A stretch of 64,000 nt of DNA from Piscinibacter lacus (GTDB lineage Bacteria; Pseudomonadota; Gammaproteobacteria; Burkholderiales; Burkholderiaceae_C), in contig NZ_JAERRA010000001.1 of assembly GCF_016735685.1 (NCBI RefSeq), positions 682,001-746,000 of the forward strand. The letters run 5' to 3'. The stretch's first letter is position 1. Every line of letters starts with the position of its first letter. Below are positions 22,647 through 36,731 of the stretch, one piece after another. The notes below the pieces were generated by a model. That model searched no databases, was not told the origin of the DNA, and worked only from the letters and a program-made list of their open reading frames with translations. Both the position numbers and the translations under genes were made by a program.

Positions 22647-24290
22647 ATGGAAAACGCCAATGCAGGTGGCAGCGTCGCCGCCGTGAACCTCGCGACCGAA
22701 GCGCCTGCCGCCGCTGCTGACGCGGCCGCCTCTCAGGGCCTCGTCGTCCTGCGGGGCGGTCAGCCTGTGACCATCGCCCCGCGCGAAGCCCTGCTGGCGG
22801 GCGACCGGGTCGTGACGGGCAACCAAGCCGTCGAGGTCGTCGTGCCGAACGCCGATGGCAGCCGTCAGGCGCTGGTCAAGGTCGCGCCGAATTCCGAGGT
22901 CGTCATCCAGCCGGCCAAGGTCGACCCCGCTGCGGCGGCGGGCGACCTGCTGGTCGTGGCCGGCGATGCCGAGTTCGTCGAGATTGTTGACGCGGCGCCG
23001 ATCACCCTGGTCAAGAAGAGCGCGTCCGCCGTGGGCGCCGGGGCCGGTGGCGAAGAAGCTGCGGGCGGCCTGGGCCTGCTGCCGCTGCTGGCGGGCGGTG
23101 CGCTGCTCGCCGCCGGCATTGCCGCGGCCAACGACGACGATGATGACAATTCGACGTCGCCGACCGGTCCCACCGGCCCCACGGGTCCGACCGAGCCGAC
23201 CGGCCCCACCGGCCCCACCGGCCCCACCGGCCCCACGGGTCCGACCGAGCCGACGGGTCCCACCGGCCCGACCGGCCCCACGGGTCCCACTGAGCCGACC
23301 GGCCCCACCGGTCCGACGGGCCCCACCGGTCCGACGGGTCCGACCGAGCCGACGGGTCCGACGGGCCCCACTGGCCCGACCGGCCCCACCGAGCCGACCG
23401 GCCCCACGGGTCCCACCGGCCCGACTGGCCCCACGGGTGACAACCCCACGCTCACCGATGGCGTGGACCGCGTGGTCGACGGCGTCACCGACCTGGTCGA
23501 CAACCTGCTGGGCGGCCTGCTCGGCACCGGCCTGACCGATGGTCTGCTCGGCAACACCGGCGGCCTTACCAACGGCGTCGACCAACTGGTCGATGGCGCC
23601 ACCGACCTGGTCGACGAGCTCGCGCTGGGCAACAACCTGAACGGCGGCGGCCTGCTGGACGTGGTCGATGGCGTGGTGGCCGAAGTGGCCCCGGTGACGG
23701 ACGTCATCACCGGCAATCCGCTGCTGTCCGACACCCTGACGGATTCGGTCGACACCGTGACCGACGTCGTCGGCGATCTGCTCACCACCGACGCCCTCAA
23801 TTTCGACGGTGGCCTGCTCGGCGCCCTGCTGGGCTCGACGGGTGCGGCCGATCCGGCGGGCAGCCTGGTCGACACCCTGCTGGGTACCGTGGGCCAGGGC
23901 GCGGCGGCCGGTCCGGTCGACACCGTGGGTGGCCTGCTCGACACCGTGACCTCGGCCTTGCCGGGCACGGACGGCTTGCTGTCCGGTCTGGGCGACGACT
24001 CGGCCGGTGGACTGCTGGGCAACCTGGGCTCGGTCCTGCCGGGCACGGACGGTCTGCTGGGCGGCACCGGTTCGGGTGACCTGCTGGGCAATCTGGTCGA
24101 CACCCTGGGCGGCGTCCTGCCGGCCGGCGGCGACCTGCTGCCCTCGACCGACGGTCTGCTGGGTGGCGGCCTGCTCGACACTGTCACGGGCGCCGTGGCC
24201 GACCTGCCGCTGGCCCTGCCGGAGACCCCGTCCCTGCTGGGCGAGCTGCCGCTCGACCTGGGCAATCTCACCGGCGGCCTGACCCCCTGA
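22647..24290 (+). CDS. Collagen-like repeat protein with retention-like N-terminus, candidate T1SS substrate
   Basis: A 547-aa protein I can place only by parts. Residues 30-90 resemble a FecR/LapA-retention-type beta domain ([13 protein letters not shown], then [10 protein letters not shown]). A run A-A-A-G at 96-99 matches the consensus of LapG-type cleavage sites, though it lies in Ala-rich sequence. A hydrophobic segment (about 141-161) ends in N-D-D-D-D-D-N, as seen near the N-terminus of many Bap/LapA-like adhesins. Residues 172-264 are 31 P-T-G/E triplets. The rest (265-547) is Leu/Gly/Asp/Thr/Val-rich and like the protein at 20100. There is no Sec signal. I chose ATG 22647 with AAGGA 8 nt upstream; ATG 22638 is possible. 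Secretion by the nearby T1SS is inference. Confidence 0.75.
   Translation: MENANAGGSVAAVNLATEAPAAAADAAASQGLVVLRGGQPVTIAPREALLAGDRVVTGNQAVEVVVPNADGSRQALVKVAPNSEVVIQPAKVDPAAAAGDLLVVAGDAEFVEIVDAAPITLVKKSASAVGAGAGGEEAAGGLGLLPLLAGGALLAAGIAAANDDDDDNSTSPTGPTGPTGPTEPTGPTGPTGPTGPTGPTEPTGPTGPTGPTGPTEPTGPTGPTGPTGPTGPTEPTGPTGPTGPTGPTEPTGPTGPTGPTGPTGDNPTLTDGVDRVVDGVTDLVDNLLGGLLGTGLTDGLLGNTGGLTNGVDQLVDGATDLVDELALGNNLNGGGLLDVVDGVVAEVAPVTDVITGNPLLSDTLTDSVDTVTDVVGDLLTTDALNFDGGLLGALLGSTGAADPAGSLVDTLLGTVGQGAAAGPVDTVGGLLDTVTSALPGTDGLLSGLGDDSAGGLLGNLGSVLPGTDGLLGGTGSGDLLGNLVDTLGGVLPAGGDLLPSTDGLLGGGLLDTVTGAVADLPLALPETPSLLGELPLDLGNLTGGLTP
23160..23438 (+). repeat. 31 collagen-like Pro-Thr-Gly/Glu triplets (9-bp units)
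   Basis: Thirty-one uninterrupted 9-bp units encode P-T-G, with Glu in place of Gly in five of them. The Glu positions split the array into blocks of 4, 6, 5, 6, 5 and 5 triplets, that is a higher-order period of 11 triplets (33 residues, 99 bp). Codon use alternates CCGACGGGT, CCCACCGGC and mixes, so units are similar but not identical DNA and replication slippage remains likely. Confidence 0.97.
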
Positions 24291-24326
24291 GCCTGAGCCG
24301 GCCTCCCGGCCGGCATGTCCGCTCCG

Positions 24327-24352
24327 AAACGGCCTCGCAAGAGGCCGTTTTT
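24327..24352 (+). terminator. Rho-independent terminator after the collagen-like protein gene
   Basis: Perfect 10-bp stem AAACGGCCTC / GAGGCCGTTT with tetraloop GCAA, ending in five T residues (24348-24352). It lies 36 nt after the stop of the collagen-like protein gene and should end that transcript as a single-gene unit. Confidence 0.9.
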
Positions 24353-24470
24353 CATGGGCGAAGCAGATCGCAAAGGGCCGGGGTGTGCAGGATGTCGTCC
24401 CCCGGGCGCGGCCCGTGGAGGACGGGCGGAGGGGCCGCCTAGAATCCCGCGTCCACCGCTGGAGTCTGCA

Positions 24471-25511
24471 TTGCCGTTCTCTTTCCAACGACTGCGTTTC
24501 GTCGCGGCCCCGGCCGTGTTGCTGGCCTGCCTGCTCGGCGCCCCGGGCATTGCGCGGGCGGATGAGGCCGACGAAGTCGCCCAACTGCTGCAGTCCGGCC
24601 GGGCGGTCGAGGCCTTGCGGCTCGTCGATCAGCGCCTGGCCAAGCGCCCGGACGATGTCCAGTTGCGCTTCCTGCGCGGCGTCGCCCTGGCCGAGCAGAA
24701 CCGCGTCAGCGAAGCCATCGCCGTCTTCAACAAGCTGGTGCAGGACCATCCCGAGCTGCCCGAACCCTACAACAACCTGGCCGTGCTTTATGCCAACCAG
24801 GGTCAGTTCGACCGGGCCCGCAGCGCGCTGGAAACCGCGATCCGCACCAACCCCAGCTACGCCACCGCGCACGAGAACCTGGGCGATCTCTATGCCAAGC
24901 TTGCGAGCCAGGCTTACAGCAAGGCCCTGCAGCTCGATGCCGGCAATTCGCGCGCGGCGCCCAAGCTGGCCATGATCCGCGAGCTGATCTCGCTCAAGGG
25001 CCCGCAGGCGCCAGCCGCCGTGGCCCGCGAGCCCGAGGTGGCGGCCCTGCCTTCGGTGGCCGTCGCGCCCGCCGCGCCAGTGGCCCTGCCGGTGCAGCCG
25101 GCGATCGCGCCGGCCGCCGAGGCCGAGAAGCCCGTCGCTGCCGCGCCGGCCGCGCCGGAAGCCACGGCCGACGACGCCCGGGCCGAAGTCCGTCGCGCCG
25201 TGGAGGCCTGGGCCGAGGCCTGGAGCCGCAAGGACCTGAAGGCCTACTTCGCCGCCTACACGCCCAATTTCTCCGCCGACGGCATGAAGCGCGCCGCCTG
25301 GGAAAGCAGCCGCCGCGAGCGCATCACCAGCAAGAAGAGCATCCGCATCGGCCTGGACGACTGGCGCATCGAAGTCCGCGGCAAGCAGGCCACCGCCAGC
25401 TTCCAGCAGGACTACCGGGCCGACACCTTCTCGGCCAATTCGCGCAAGACGCTCAAGCTGGTCCGGCAAGGCGGGCAATGGCGCATCGAGCGCGAGAGCA
25501 CCGGATCCTGA
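24471..25511 (+). CDS. Periplasmic TPR protein with NTF2-like C-terminal domain
   Basis: A 346-aa exported protein. With the TTG start at 24471 (GGAG 6 nt upstream) it begins with a signal peptide ([15 protein letters not shown]). Three to four tetratricopeptide repeats occupy about 32-165, e.g. [18 protein letters not shown] near 100-117. An Ala/Pro-rich linker covers about 180-235. The C-terminal ~110 residues ([11 protein letters not shown] then W-R-I-E-V-R-G-K and Q-W-R-I-E-R-E-S) form an NTF2/SnoaL-like domain of the type linked to L,D-transpeptidases (Cds6 family). The next gene encodes an L,D-transpeptidase with a related end, 2 nt away. Confidence 0.85.
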   Translation: MPFSFQRLRFVAAPAVLLACLLGAPGIARADEADEVAQLLQSGRAVEALRLVDQRLAKRPDDVQLRFLRGVALAEQNRVSEAIAVFNKLVQDHPELPEPYNNLAVLYANQGQFDRARSALETAIRTNPSYATAHENLGDLYAKLASQAYSKALQLDAGNSRAAPKLAMIRELISLKGPQAPAAVAREPEVAALPSVAVAPAAPVALPVQPAIAPAAEAEKPVAAAPAAPEATADDARAEVRRAVEAWAEAWSRKDLKAYFAAYTPNFSADGMKRAAWESSRRERITSKKSIRIGLDDWRIEVRGKQATASFQQDYRADTFSANSRKTLKLVRQGGQWRIERESTGS

Positions 25512-25513
25512 GC

Positions 25514-26764
25514 ATGCGTTCAGCCTTCGGGCGGATCGCCGGCCTGCTGCTGATGCTGGCTGCGTGGGCCGGCCCCGCACTTCAGCAAGCGGCCGAAGCC
25601 CGTGAGGCCCGGCGCACGGAGGCCAAGCCCGCCGACGCGCGCCCGCCCCAGCCCGGCAGTGCGCAGGCCGAAGCCCGTCTGCATGCCATCCACACCCTGA
25701 TCGGCCACGGCCGCATGGCCGAAGCGCGCGCCCAGGCCGAGCGCCTGGTGCGCGACTTTCCGCAGTTCCAGCTCGGCCACATGCTGCTCGGCGACCTGCT
25801 GAGCGCCCAGGCCGGCCGCTTCGGCGCGGGCGGCGTGCTGCCGGCCCGGCTCAACGCGACCCAGGGCGAGGCCCTGCTCCAGTTGCGCGACGAAGCCCGC
25901 CAGCGCCTGCTGGCCGTCCAGGACCGCCCGCCCGCCGGCCGCCTGCCCAGCGCCTTCCTGGCCCTGCCGGCCACGGTGCGGCATGCGGTGGCCGTGGATG
26001 CCTCGCGCCACCGGCTCTATGTCTTTGAGCGCTCCGCGCGCGGCCTGCGCCTCGTTGCCGACCATTACGTCTCGCTCGGCAAGTCCGGCGTCGACAAGCG
26101 GGTCGAGGGCGACCAGCGCACCCCCGTCGGCGTCTACTTCACCACCAGCCGCCTCGATGGCAAGCAGCTCGCCGACCTCTACGGCAGCGGCGCGCTCACC
26201 CTGAACTACCCGAACGAGATCGACCGCCTCAAGGGCCGCACCGGCAGCGGCATCTGGCTGCACGGCACGCCGGCCGCCAACTACGCACGCGCGCCGCTCA
26301 GCACCGACGGCTGCATCGTGCTGTCCAACCCCGACATGCAGCGCCTGATGCAGACCGTCGCGGCCCAGGGCACGCCGGTCGTCGTGGCGCACAAGCTGGA
26401 CTGGGTCGTGCCCGAGGCTTCCGAGCGCAGCAACCGCGGCTTCGGCGAGGCCCTGCGCGCCTGGTGGCAGGCCCGCGACCTGGGCGACGCCAATCGTCTG
26501 GCGGCCTTCTACGCCGCCTCGGCCAGCCCGCTGGCCGAGGCGCCCACGCTGCGCCGCGTCTCGTCCCGCGCGGGGCCGGCGTCCGTGCAGCGCTTCCAGT
26601 CGCCCAAGGACCTGAGCATCCTCACCTGGCGCGACCAGCTCGACCATGCTGTCGTCACCTTCGGCGACGTCGGCCGCGGGGCGCGCACCGGCGTCGTCCG
26701 CCGCCAGTACTGGACGCACGACGGCCAGCGCTGGCGCATCGTGCACGAATCGCTCATCGGCTGA
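25514..26764 (+). CDS. L,D-transpeptidase (YkuD domain) with NTF2-like tail
   Basis: Periplasmic peptidoglycan enzyme of 416 aa that makes 3-3 crosslinks or attaches proteins to the wall. Residues 1-29 are a signal peptide. A TPR-like helical stretch is at about 45-125 (R-L-H-A-I-H-T-L-I-G-H-G-R-M-A-E-A). The YkuD domain (about 155-295) has the catalytic pair His250 (W-L-H-G-T) and Cys267 in S-T-D-G-C-I-V-L-S. The last ~100 residues are NTF2-like and end Q-R-W-R-I-V-H-E-S, like the preceding TPR protein. The ATG follows the TPR gene stop by 2 nt. Its 3' end overlaps the convergent PGA-hydrolase gene by 11 nt. Confidence 0.9.
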   Translation: MRSAFGRIAGLLLMLAAWAGPALQQAAEAREARRTEAKPADARPPQPGSAQAEARLHAIHTLIGHGRMAEARAQAERLVRDFPQFQLGHMLLGDLLSAQAGRFGAGGVLPARLNATQGEALLQLRDEARQRLLAVQDRPPAGRLPSAFLALPATVRHAVAVDASRHRLYVFERSARGLRLVADHYVSLGKSGVDKRVEGDQRTPVGVYFTTSRLDGKQLADLYGSGALTLNYPNEIDRLKGRTGSGIWLHGTPAANYARAPLSTDGCIVLSNPDMQRLMQTVAAQGTPVVVAHKLDWVVPEASERSNRGFGEALRAWWQARDLGDANRLAAFYAASASPLAEAPTLRRVSSRAGPASVQRFQSPKDLSILTWRDQLDHAVVTFGDVGRGARTGVVRRQYWTHDGQRWRIVHESLIG

Positions 26765-27374
26765 GCCGCGGCGCCGGGCCGAGCAGGCCCTCGGCCACCA
26801 GCGCGGCGCGGATCGCGGCCACCGCCGCGGCCTCCTTCGGCCCTTCGCGCAACGGGCCGGTGAACTCAAGCTGAAGGCCCAGGCCCGCCGGTGCGCGGTT
26901 GCAGATGTTCTGCGGATGCCGGCCGGGAAAGCGGTGGCCCTCGGTCTCGGCCGGGATGCCGGCGGCCTCCAGCGCGGCGGCCAGGCGCGCCACCCGCGGC
27001 CGGTCCAGGCCGCCGAGCAGCACGCGCGCATCGTCCCGCCCCTCGCAGCCGTGCACCGTCAGCACGCGCTCGGCCCGGGCCGCCATCGCCAGGGCCTGGG
27101 GTTCGTCGAAGGCGCTGCTGGGCAGGTGCAGGCGCTCGAAGTTCATCGCCTCGCGCAGGCCCTCGAAGAGGTAGAGCGAAGCCTCCTCGCCGGCAATTGC
27201 CCGGGCCAGGCCCGAGCAGCCGCGCTCGATGCGCCCGGCATGCGGCGCCAGCACCAGCAGCCGCGCGCCCGCCACCGGTCGGCAGACGATGCGGTAGTCG
27301 ATGCCGGCCCGCTCGCGCGCGGCCAGTTCGGCAAAGCAGCCCGGAGGAGGCGGGGCGGGGCAGGGCGGTGTCAT
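26754..27374 (-). CDS. Poly-gamma-glutamate hydrolase family protein
   Basis: A 206-aa protein matching the poly-gamma-glutamate hydrolase family (PF05908), first known from Bacillus phages and now also found in many bacteria. Family features are A-P-H-A-G-R-I-E at 43-50 (His45 and Glu50 as zinc ligands), L-Y-L-F-E-G near 65-70, T-V-H-G-C-E near 105-110 and L-Q-L-E-F-T-G near 165. There is no signal peptide. The ATG at 27372-27374 is taken because the longer frame passes through the divergent DUF1289 gene region. It could be a host-encoded amidohydrolase acting on gamma-glutamyl compounds; the true substrate is unknown. Confidence 0.82.
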   Translation of the reverse strand: MTPPCPAPPPPGCFAELAARERAGIDYRIVCRPVAGARLLVLAPHAGRIERGCSGLARAIAGEEASLYLFEGLREAMNFERLHLPSSAFDEPQALAMAARAERVLTVHGCEGRDDARVLLGGLDRPRVARLAAALEAAGIPAETEGHRFPGRHPQNICNRAPAGLGLQLEFTGPLREGPKEAAAVAAIRAALVAEGLLGPAPRLSR

Positions 27375-27464
27375 CGGGACCAGGGTTTGCGCCGCATTCT
27401 GCGCAGTCCAGCGGCCCGGCGGCCGATGCACGGGCATGGGCGCCGCGGCGCAGAATCCGCGCTC

Positions 27465-27740
27465 ATGCGCGACATCCATCGTCTCCCCGCACCCCTGCGC
27501 GCCCGGGCCGCTGCCCTCGCGGCGCTGCCTGCAGACCAGGCTGCGCCCAGTCCTTGCATCCAGGTCTGCCGCATCGACCCGCTGCGCGGTCTCTGTATCG
27601 GCTGCCTGCGCAGCCTGGACGAGATCGCCGCCTGGCCGCAGGCCAGTCCGGCCGAGCAGCGTGCCCTCTGGGCCCGCCTGCCGGCCCGGGTCGCCACGCC
27701 CCCTGACCCTGCGGGCTCGCGACAGGCGCCGCCTTCCTAA
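27465..27740 (+). CDS. DUF1289 family protein
   Basis: A 91-aa protein with the DUF1289 signature: P-C-I-Q-V-C at residues 30-35, then L-C-I-G-C-L-R at 43-49 and D-E-I-A-A-W at 52-57. The four cysteines (31, 35, 44, 47) could bind a metal or Fe-S cluster; function is not known. The ATG at 27465 leaves 90 nt to the divergent hydrolase gene. It ends 31 nt before the uvrA start, so both may be in one transcript. Confidence 0.87.
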   Translation: MRDIHRLPAPLRARAAALAALPADQAAPSPCIQVCRIDPLRGLCIGCLRSLDEIAAWPQASPAEQRALWARLPARVATPPDPAGSRQAPPS

Positions 27741-27771
27741 ACTCACCGCTCCCCTTTCCCACAGGCCTCCC

Positions 27772-33700
<5,929 letters not shown>

Positions 33701-33708
<8 letters not shown>

Positions 33709-34873
33709 AGCGGGGCCGCGCCATGTGCTGCTGGTCGGCGGCTTCGATCCGCACCCGCCGCGCCATGTGCACCGCGCCATGCGCCGCACCCTGCGCGAGC
33801 GGCCGGCGGGACGGCCGGCCCTGCACCTGGGGCCGCTGCAGCCGGTCGATGCCGGCCGTGCCGACTGGACGCTGAGCGGGCCGGTCGGCCATCCCGCCGT
33901 CCGCTTCAGCCTGCTGGCCTGGGACGACTGCGTGCGCCCGGCCTGGGTGGCCGGGCCCGGCCGCGCGCTGCGCGATGCCGCCTTCGTCTACCCGGCCCTG
34001 CTGCGCCAGGGCGTGCTGGGCCGCATCCGCCGCCTGGCCCGGCCGGCCCATGCCATGGCCCTGCTGCCGCTGGCCCTGGGCCTGGGCGGGCCGCTGGGCG
34101 GCGCGGCCCTGGCCGCGGGCTTCGCCGCTCTGGCCGGGGCGGGCGGCGCCCCGCTGCTGGCTGCGGCGGCCGCGGGCGGCCTGGGCGGGGGCGCGCTGGC
34201 CCTTGGCCTGGGCCGGCGCCTGCATGCCGACTGGCTGCTGCGGCTCTACGGCCACACCCGCGCGCAGGCCCTGGGCCGCACGCCGGCGCTGGAGGCGCGC
34301 CTCGAGGCCTGGGCCACGACCCTGGTCGAGGCGGCCGAGGCCCTGGCCGCCGCCACGCCGGCCGGCGCGCCGCGCGGTGAGCTGCTGCTGGTCGGGCACA
34401 GCACCGGCAGCTTGCTGGCCGTCTCGGCCCTGGCCCGCGCGCTGCGGCGTGCGCCCGGCCTGGGCACGCGCGGCCCGGCCCTGGCGATGCTGAGCCTGGG
34501 CCACTGCACGCCCATCCTGGCCGAGCTGCCGGAGGCGAGCGCCTTCCGCGCCGAGCTGGCCACGCTGCGCGCCTGCGCGGCGCTGGACTGGCTGGACGTG
34601 AGCGCGCCGACCGACTGGGCCGGCTTCCCGCGCACCGGCCCCTGGTATGGCGCGGATGGCCCGATGCGCCGCCGCCAGGTCTCGCCGCAGTTCCACAAGA
34701 CGATGACGCCGGCCGGCTATGCCCGGCTGCTGAAGGATCGACAGGCCTTGCACCTGCAATACCTTCGATCGCCCGAACAGACCGGGGGCTACGATCCCTT
34801 CGAGCTGTTCGCCGGGCCGCATGCCCTGGCCGAGCGGCTGCACTGGCCCTCGCCTTGGCAGCCCCCTGCATGA
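33701..34873 (+). CDS. Membrane-anchored alpha/beta-hydrolase-like protein, paralogue A
   Basis: A 390-aa protein I cannot assign to a named family. The N-terminus has [18 protein letters not shown], and W-D-D-C-V-R-P near 75. Two hydrophobic hairpin segments fill about 115-175. Then come [11 protein letters not shown], a nucleophile elbow G-H-S-T-G with Ser234, and [10 protein letters not shown]. The C-terminal part contains H-L-Q-Y-L-R. The whole layout is repeated in the gene at 36708. The fold suggests an esterase or acyltransferase in or on the inner membrane. The ATG lies inside the end of uvrA (8-nt overlap), and the stop overlaps the P450 start (ATGA). Confidence 0.72.
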
Positions 34874-36360
34874 GTCGTTTCTGTCCGCACTACCCGCCGC
34901 CCGCCGCCCGCCGTCCCTCGCTGTGGACGATGTTCTTCAGCAAGCGGCGCTCCTGGCTCGACAGCCTGTACGCGCGCAGCTACACGATGAAGATGGGCGA
35001 GGTCCACCTGCCCGGGGCGGACCTCTACATGGTCAACGAGCCGGCCCTGGTGCGCCGCGTGCTGGTCGACGAAGCGGCGGCCTTTCCCAAGCACGCCATG
35101 CTCGGCGACGCCCTGCGGCCGCTGCTGGGCGACAGCATCTTTACCACCAATGGCGCGGTGTGGCAGCGGCAGCGCAGCCTGATGAATCCGTCCTTCGAGG
35201 CGACCCGCGTGCGCCATGTCTACAGCCGCATGCGCGATGCGGCCGAGGCCATGCTCGCGCGGCTGCGTGCCGTGCCGGACGGCAGCGAGCACGACCTTGA
35301 AACCGAGATGACCCATGTGGCCGCGGACATCATCCTGCGGACCATCCTTTCGCAGCCGCTCGACGGCGGCGATGCGCGCCGCATCTTCGAGGCCTTCGAG
35401 CGCTACCAGGCCCTGGCGCCGCGGCTGATGCTGCCGGCCTTCTTCGGCCTGCGCTGGCTGCGGCCCTGGTGGCAGGTGCGGCGCAGCCGCCAGGCGGCCG
35501 AGGCAATCCGCAGCCTGCTGAGCGCGCTGATCCAGCCGCGCCATGCCGCCTTCCACGCCGCCCGGGCGGCCGATGACGGGGCGGACGAGGGCGGCGACGA
35601 CATCCTCGCCACCCTGCTGAGGGTGCGCGACCCGGCCACCGGCGAGGGCTTCCGCTTCGAGGAGCTGGTCGATCAGGTCGCCATGCTTTTCCTGGCCGGC
35701 CACGAGACCTCGGCCAGCGCGCTGTCCTGGGCCCTGCACCTGCTGGCCCATGCGCCCGAGGTGCAGCAGCGCCTGCACGACGAAGCGCTACGCCAGCTCG
35801 GGTCCGGCCCGCTGCCCGACGAGGTCGGCGCGGTCAAGGGCCTGGTGCTGGCGCGCAATGTCTTCCGCGAGACGCTGCGGCTCTTCCCGCCGGTCGGCTT
35901 CCTGGCCCGTGAATCGGCCCAGGCCTGCCCGATGCGCGACAAGCAGCTTCCGGCCGGCGCCTCGGTGCTGGTCTCGCCCTGGCTGATCCACCGCCACCGC
36001 GGCCTCTGGGCCGATCCGGACGTCTTCGACCCCGACCGCTACGGCGCCGAGGACGAGCCCGCGCCCGAGGCCGCCGAAGCCGCCGCCGCCGAAGCCGAAG
36101 GCCCGGCCCTGCCCAGCGCCCGCGAGTCCCTGCGCCGTGCCTACCTGCCCTTCGGCCTGGGGCCGCGGGTCTGCATCGGCGCGGCCTTCGCCTGGCAGGA
36201 GGGGGCGCTGGTGCTGGCCGCGCTGGCGCGCGAGTTCGTCTTCGAGCCGGTCGAGGGCCATGTGCCCGAGCCGGTCGGACGCCTGACCATCCGGTCCGAC
36301 AACGGCATCCGCCTGCGCATCCGCCGCCGGCCTGCCGCCGCTGCGCAGGAGGCCGCATGA
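34870..36360 (+). CDS. Cytochrome P450
   Basis: Haem monooxygenase of 496 aa. Diagnostic parts are the I-helix A-G-H-E-T-S at about 276-281, E-T-L-R of the K-helix (Glu334, Arg337) and the haem loop F-G-L-G-P-R-V-C-I-G with ligand Cys435. The sequence resembles the CYP4/CYP102-like fatty-acid group more than small camphor-type P450s (N-terminal F-T-T-N-G-A-V-W-Q-R-Q-R near 95), but no reductase domain is fused and there is no membrane anchor. An Ala/Glu-rich insert of about 20 residues precedes the haem loop. Start by ATGA overlap with the hydrolase-like gene; stop by ATGA overlap with the 114-aa gene. A lipid substrate would fit the neighbours but is inference. Confidence 0.9.
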   Translation: MSRFCPHYPPPAARRPSLWTMFFSKRRSWLDSLYARSYTMKMGEVHLPGADLYMVNEPALVRRVLVDEAAAFPKHAMLGDALRPLLGDSIFTTNGAVWQRQRSLMNPSFEATRVRHVYSRMRDAAEAMLARLRAVPDGSEHDLETEMTHVAADIILRTILSQPLDGGDARRIFEAFERYQALAPRLMLPAFFGLRWLRPWWQVRRSRQAAEAIRSLLSALIQPRHAAFHAARAADDGADEGGDDILATLLRVRDPATGEGFRFEELVDQVAMLFLAGHETSASALSWALHLLAHAPEVQQRLHDEALRQLGSGPLPDEVGAVKGLVLARNVFRETLRLFPPVGFLARESAQACPMRDKQLPAGASVLVSPWLIHRHRGLWADPDVFDPDRYGAEDEPAPEAAEAAAAEAEGPALPSARESLRRAYLPFGLGPRVCIGAAFAWQEGALVLAALAREFVFEPVEGHVPEPVGRLTIRSDNGIRLRIRRRPAAAAQEAA

Positions 36361-36701
36361 AGGAACGCCTGGCCGGATTCCTGGTGATGACCGCGATCGT
36401 GCCGCTGGCCGTGCTCGGCTACCTGCTGCTGGTCTGGATCGGCTTTTTCGGCCGCACCGCGCGCGGGCGCGCCGGCGTGCGGGCGATGGACCATTTCGTC
36501 AACGCGACCCTGTTCAACGGCTATGCCTGGGAGTCGGTTTCGTCCCACGCCTGGCGCGCCCGCGACCGGCGCTGGGCGCGCGTCATCATCTGGCTGACCG
36601 ACCGCGTGCAGAAGGACCACTGCCGCCGCGCGAACAAGCGCGAGCAGCCGCTGGTCGACCTGATGCTGGCCCGGGGCCTGCACAAGCAGACGGTGGTCTG
36701 A
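36357..36701 (+). CDS. Small membrane protein of unknown function
   Basis: A 114-aa protein with one hydrophobic N-terminal segment (about 7-31, ending L-V-W-I-G-F-F-G) followed by a soluble, Arg/Trp-rich part: F-N-G-Y-A-W-E-S-V-S-S-H-A-W-R near 53-67 and V-I-I-W-L-T-D near 76-82. I do not recognise the family. It is translationally coupled to the P450 (ATGA) and ends 6 nt before the GTG of paralogue B, so it is probably part of the same pathway or complex. Arginine richness at the cytoplasmic side suggests N-out/C-in topology or a phage-like conserved membrane protein; neither can be shown. Confidence 0.7.
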   Translation: MKERLAGFLVMTAIVPLAVLGYLLLVWIGFFGRTARGRAGVRAMDHFVNATLFNGYAWESVSSHAWRARDRRWARVIIWLTDRVQKDHCRRANKREQPLVDLMLARGLHKQTVV

Positions 36702-36731
36702 GAAGCGGTGAACGAAGCCGCCATGCCCGCT
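36698..36731 (+). repeat. Partial copy (one end) of the 42.3-42.5 kb intergenic element
   Basis: Thirty-four bases beginning at the stop of the 114-aa gene match, at 31 of 34 positions, the minus strand of 42478-42511, the right end of the inverted-repeat element. The match covers the GTG start and the first residues of paralogue B. The rest of the element is missing here. Confidence 0.7.

Noticed and set aside
23160..23438. CRISPR array or rRNA-like repeat
   Set aside because: Nine-base units without spacers, in frame within a long coding sequence; it encodes P-T-G triplets.
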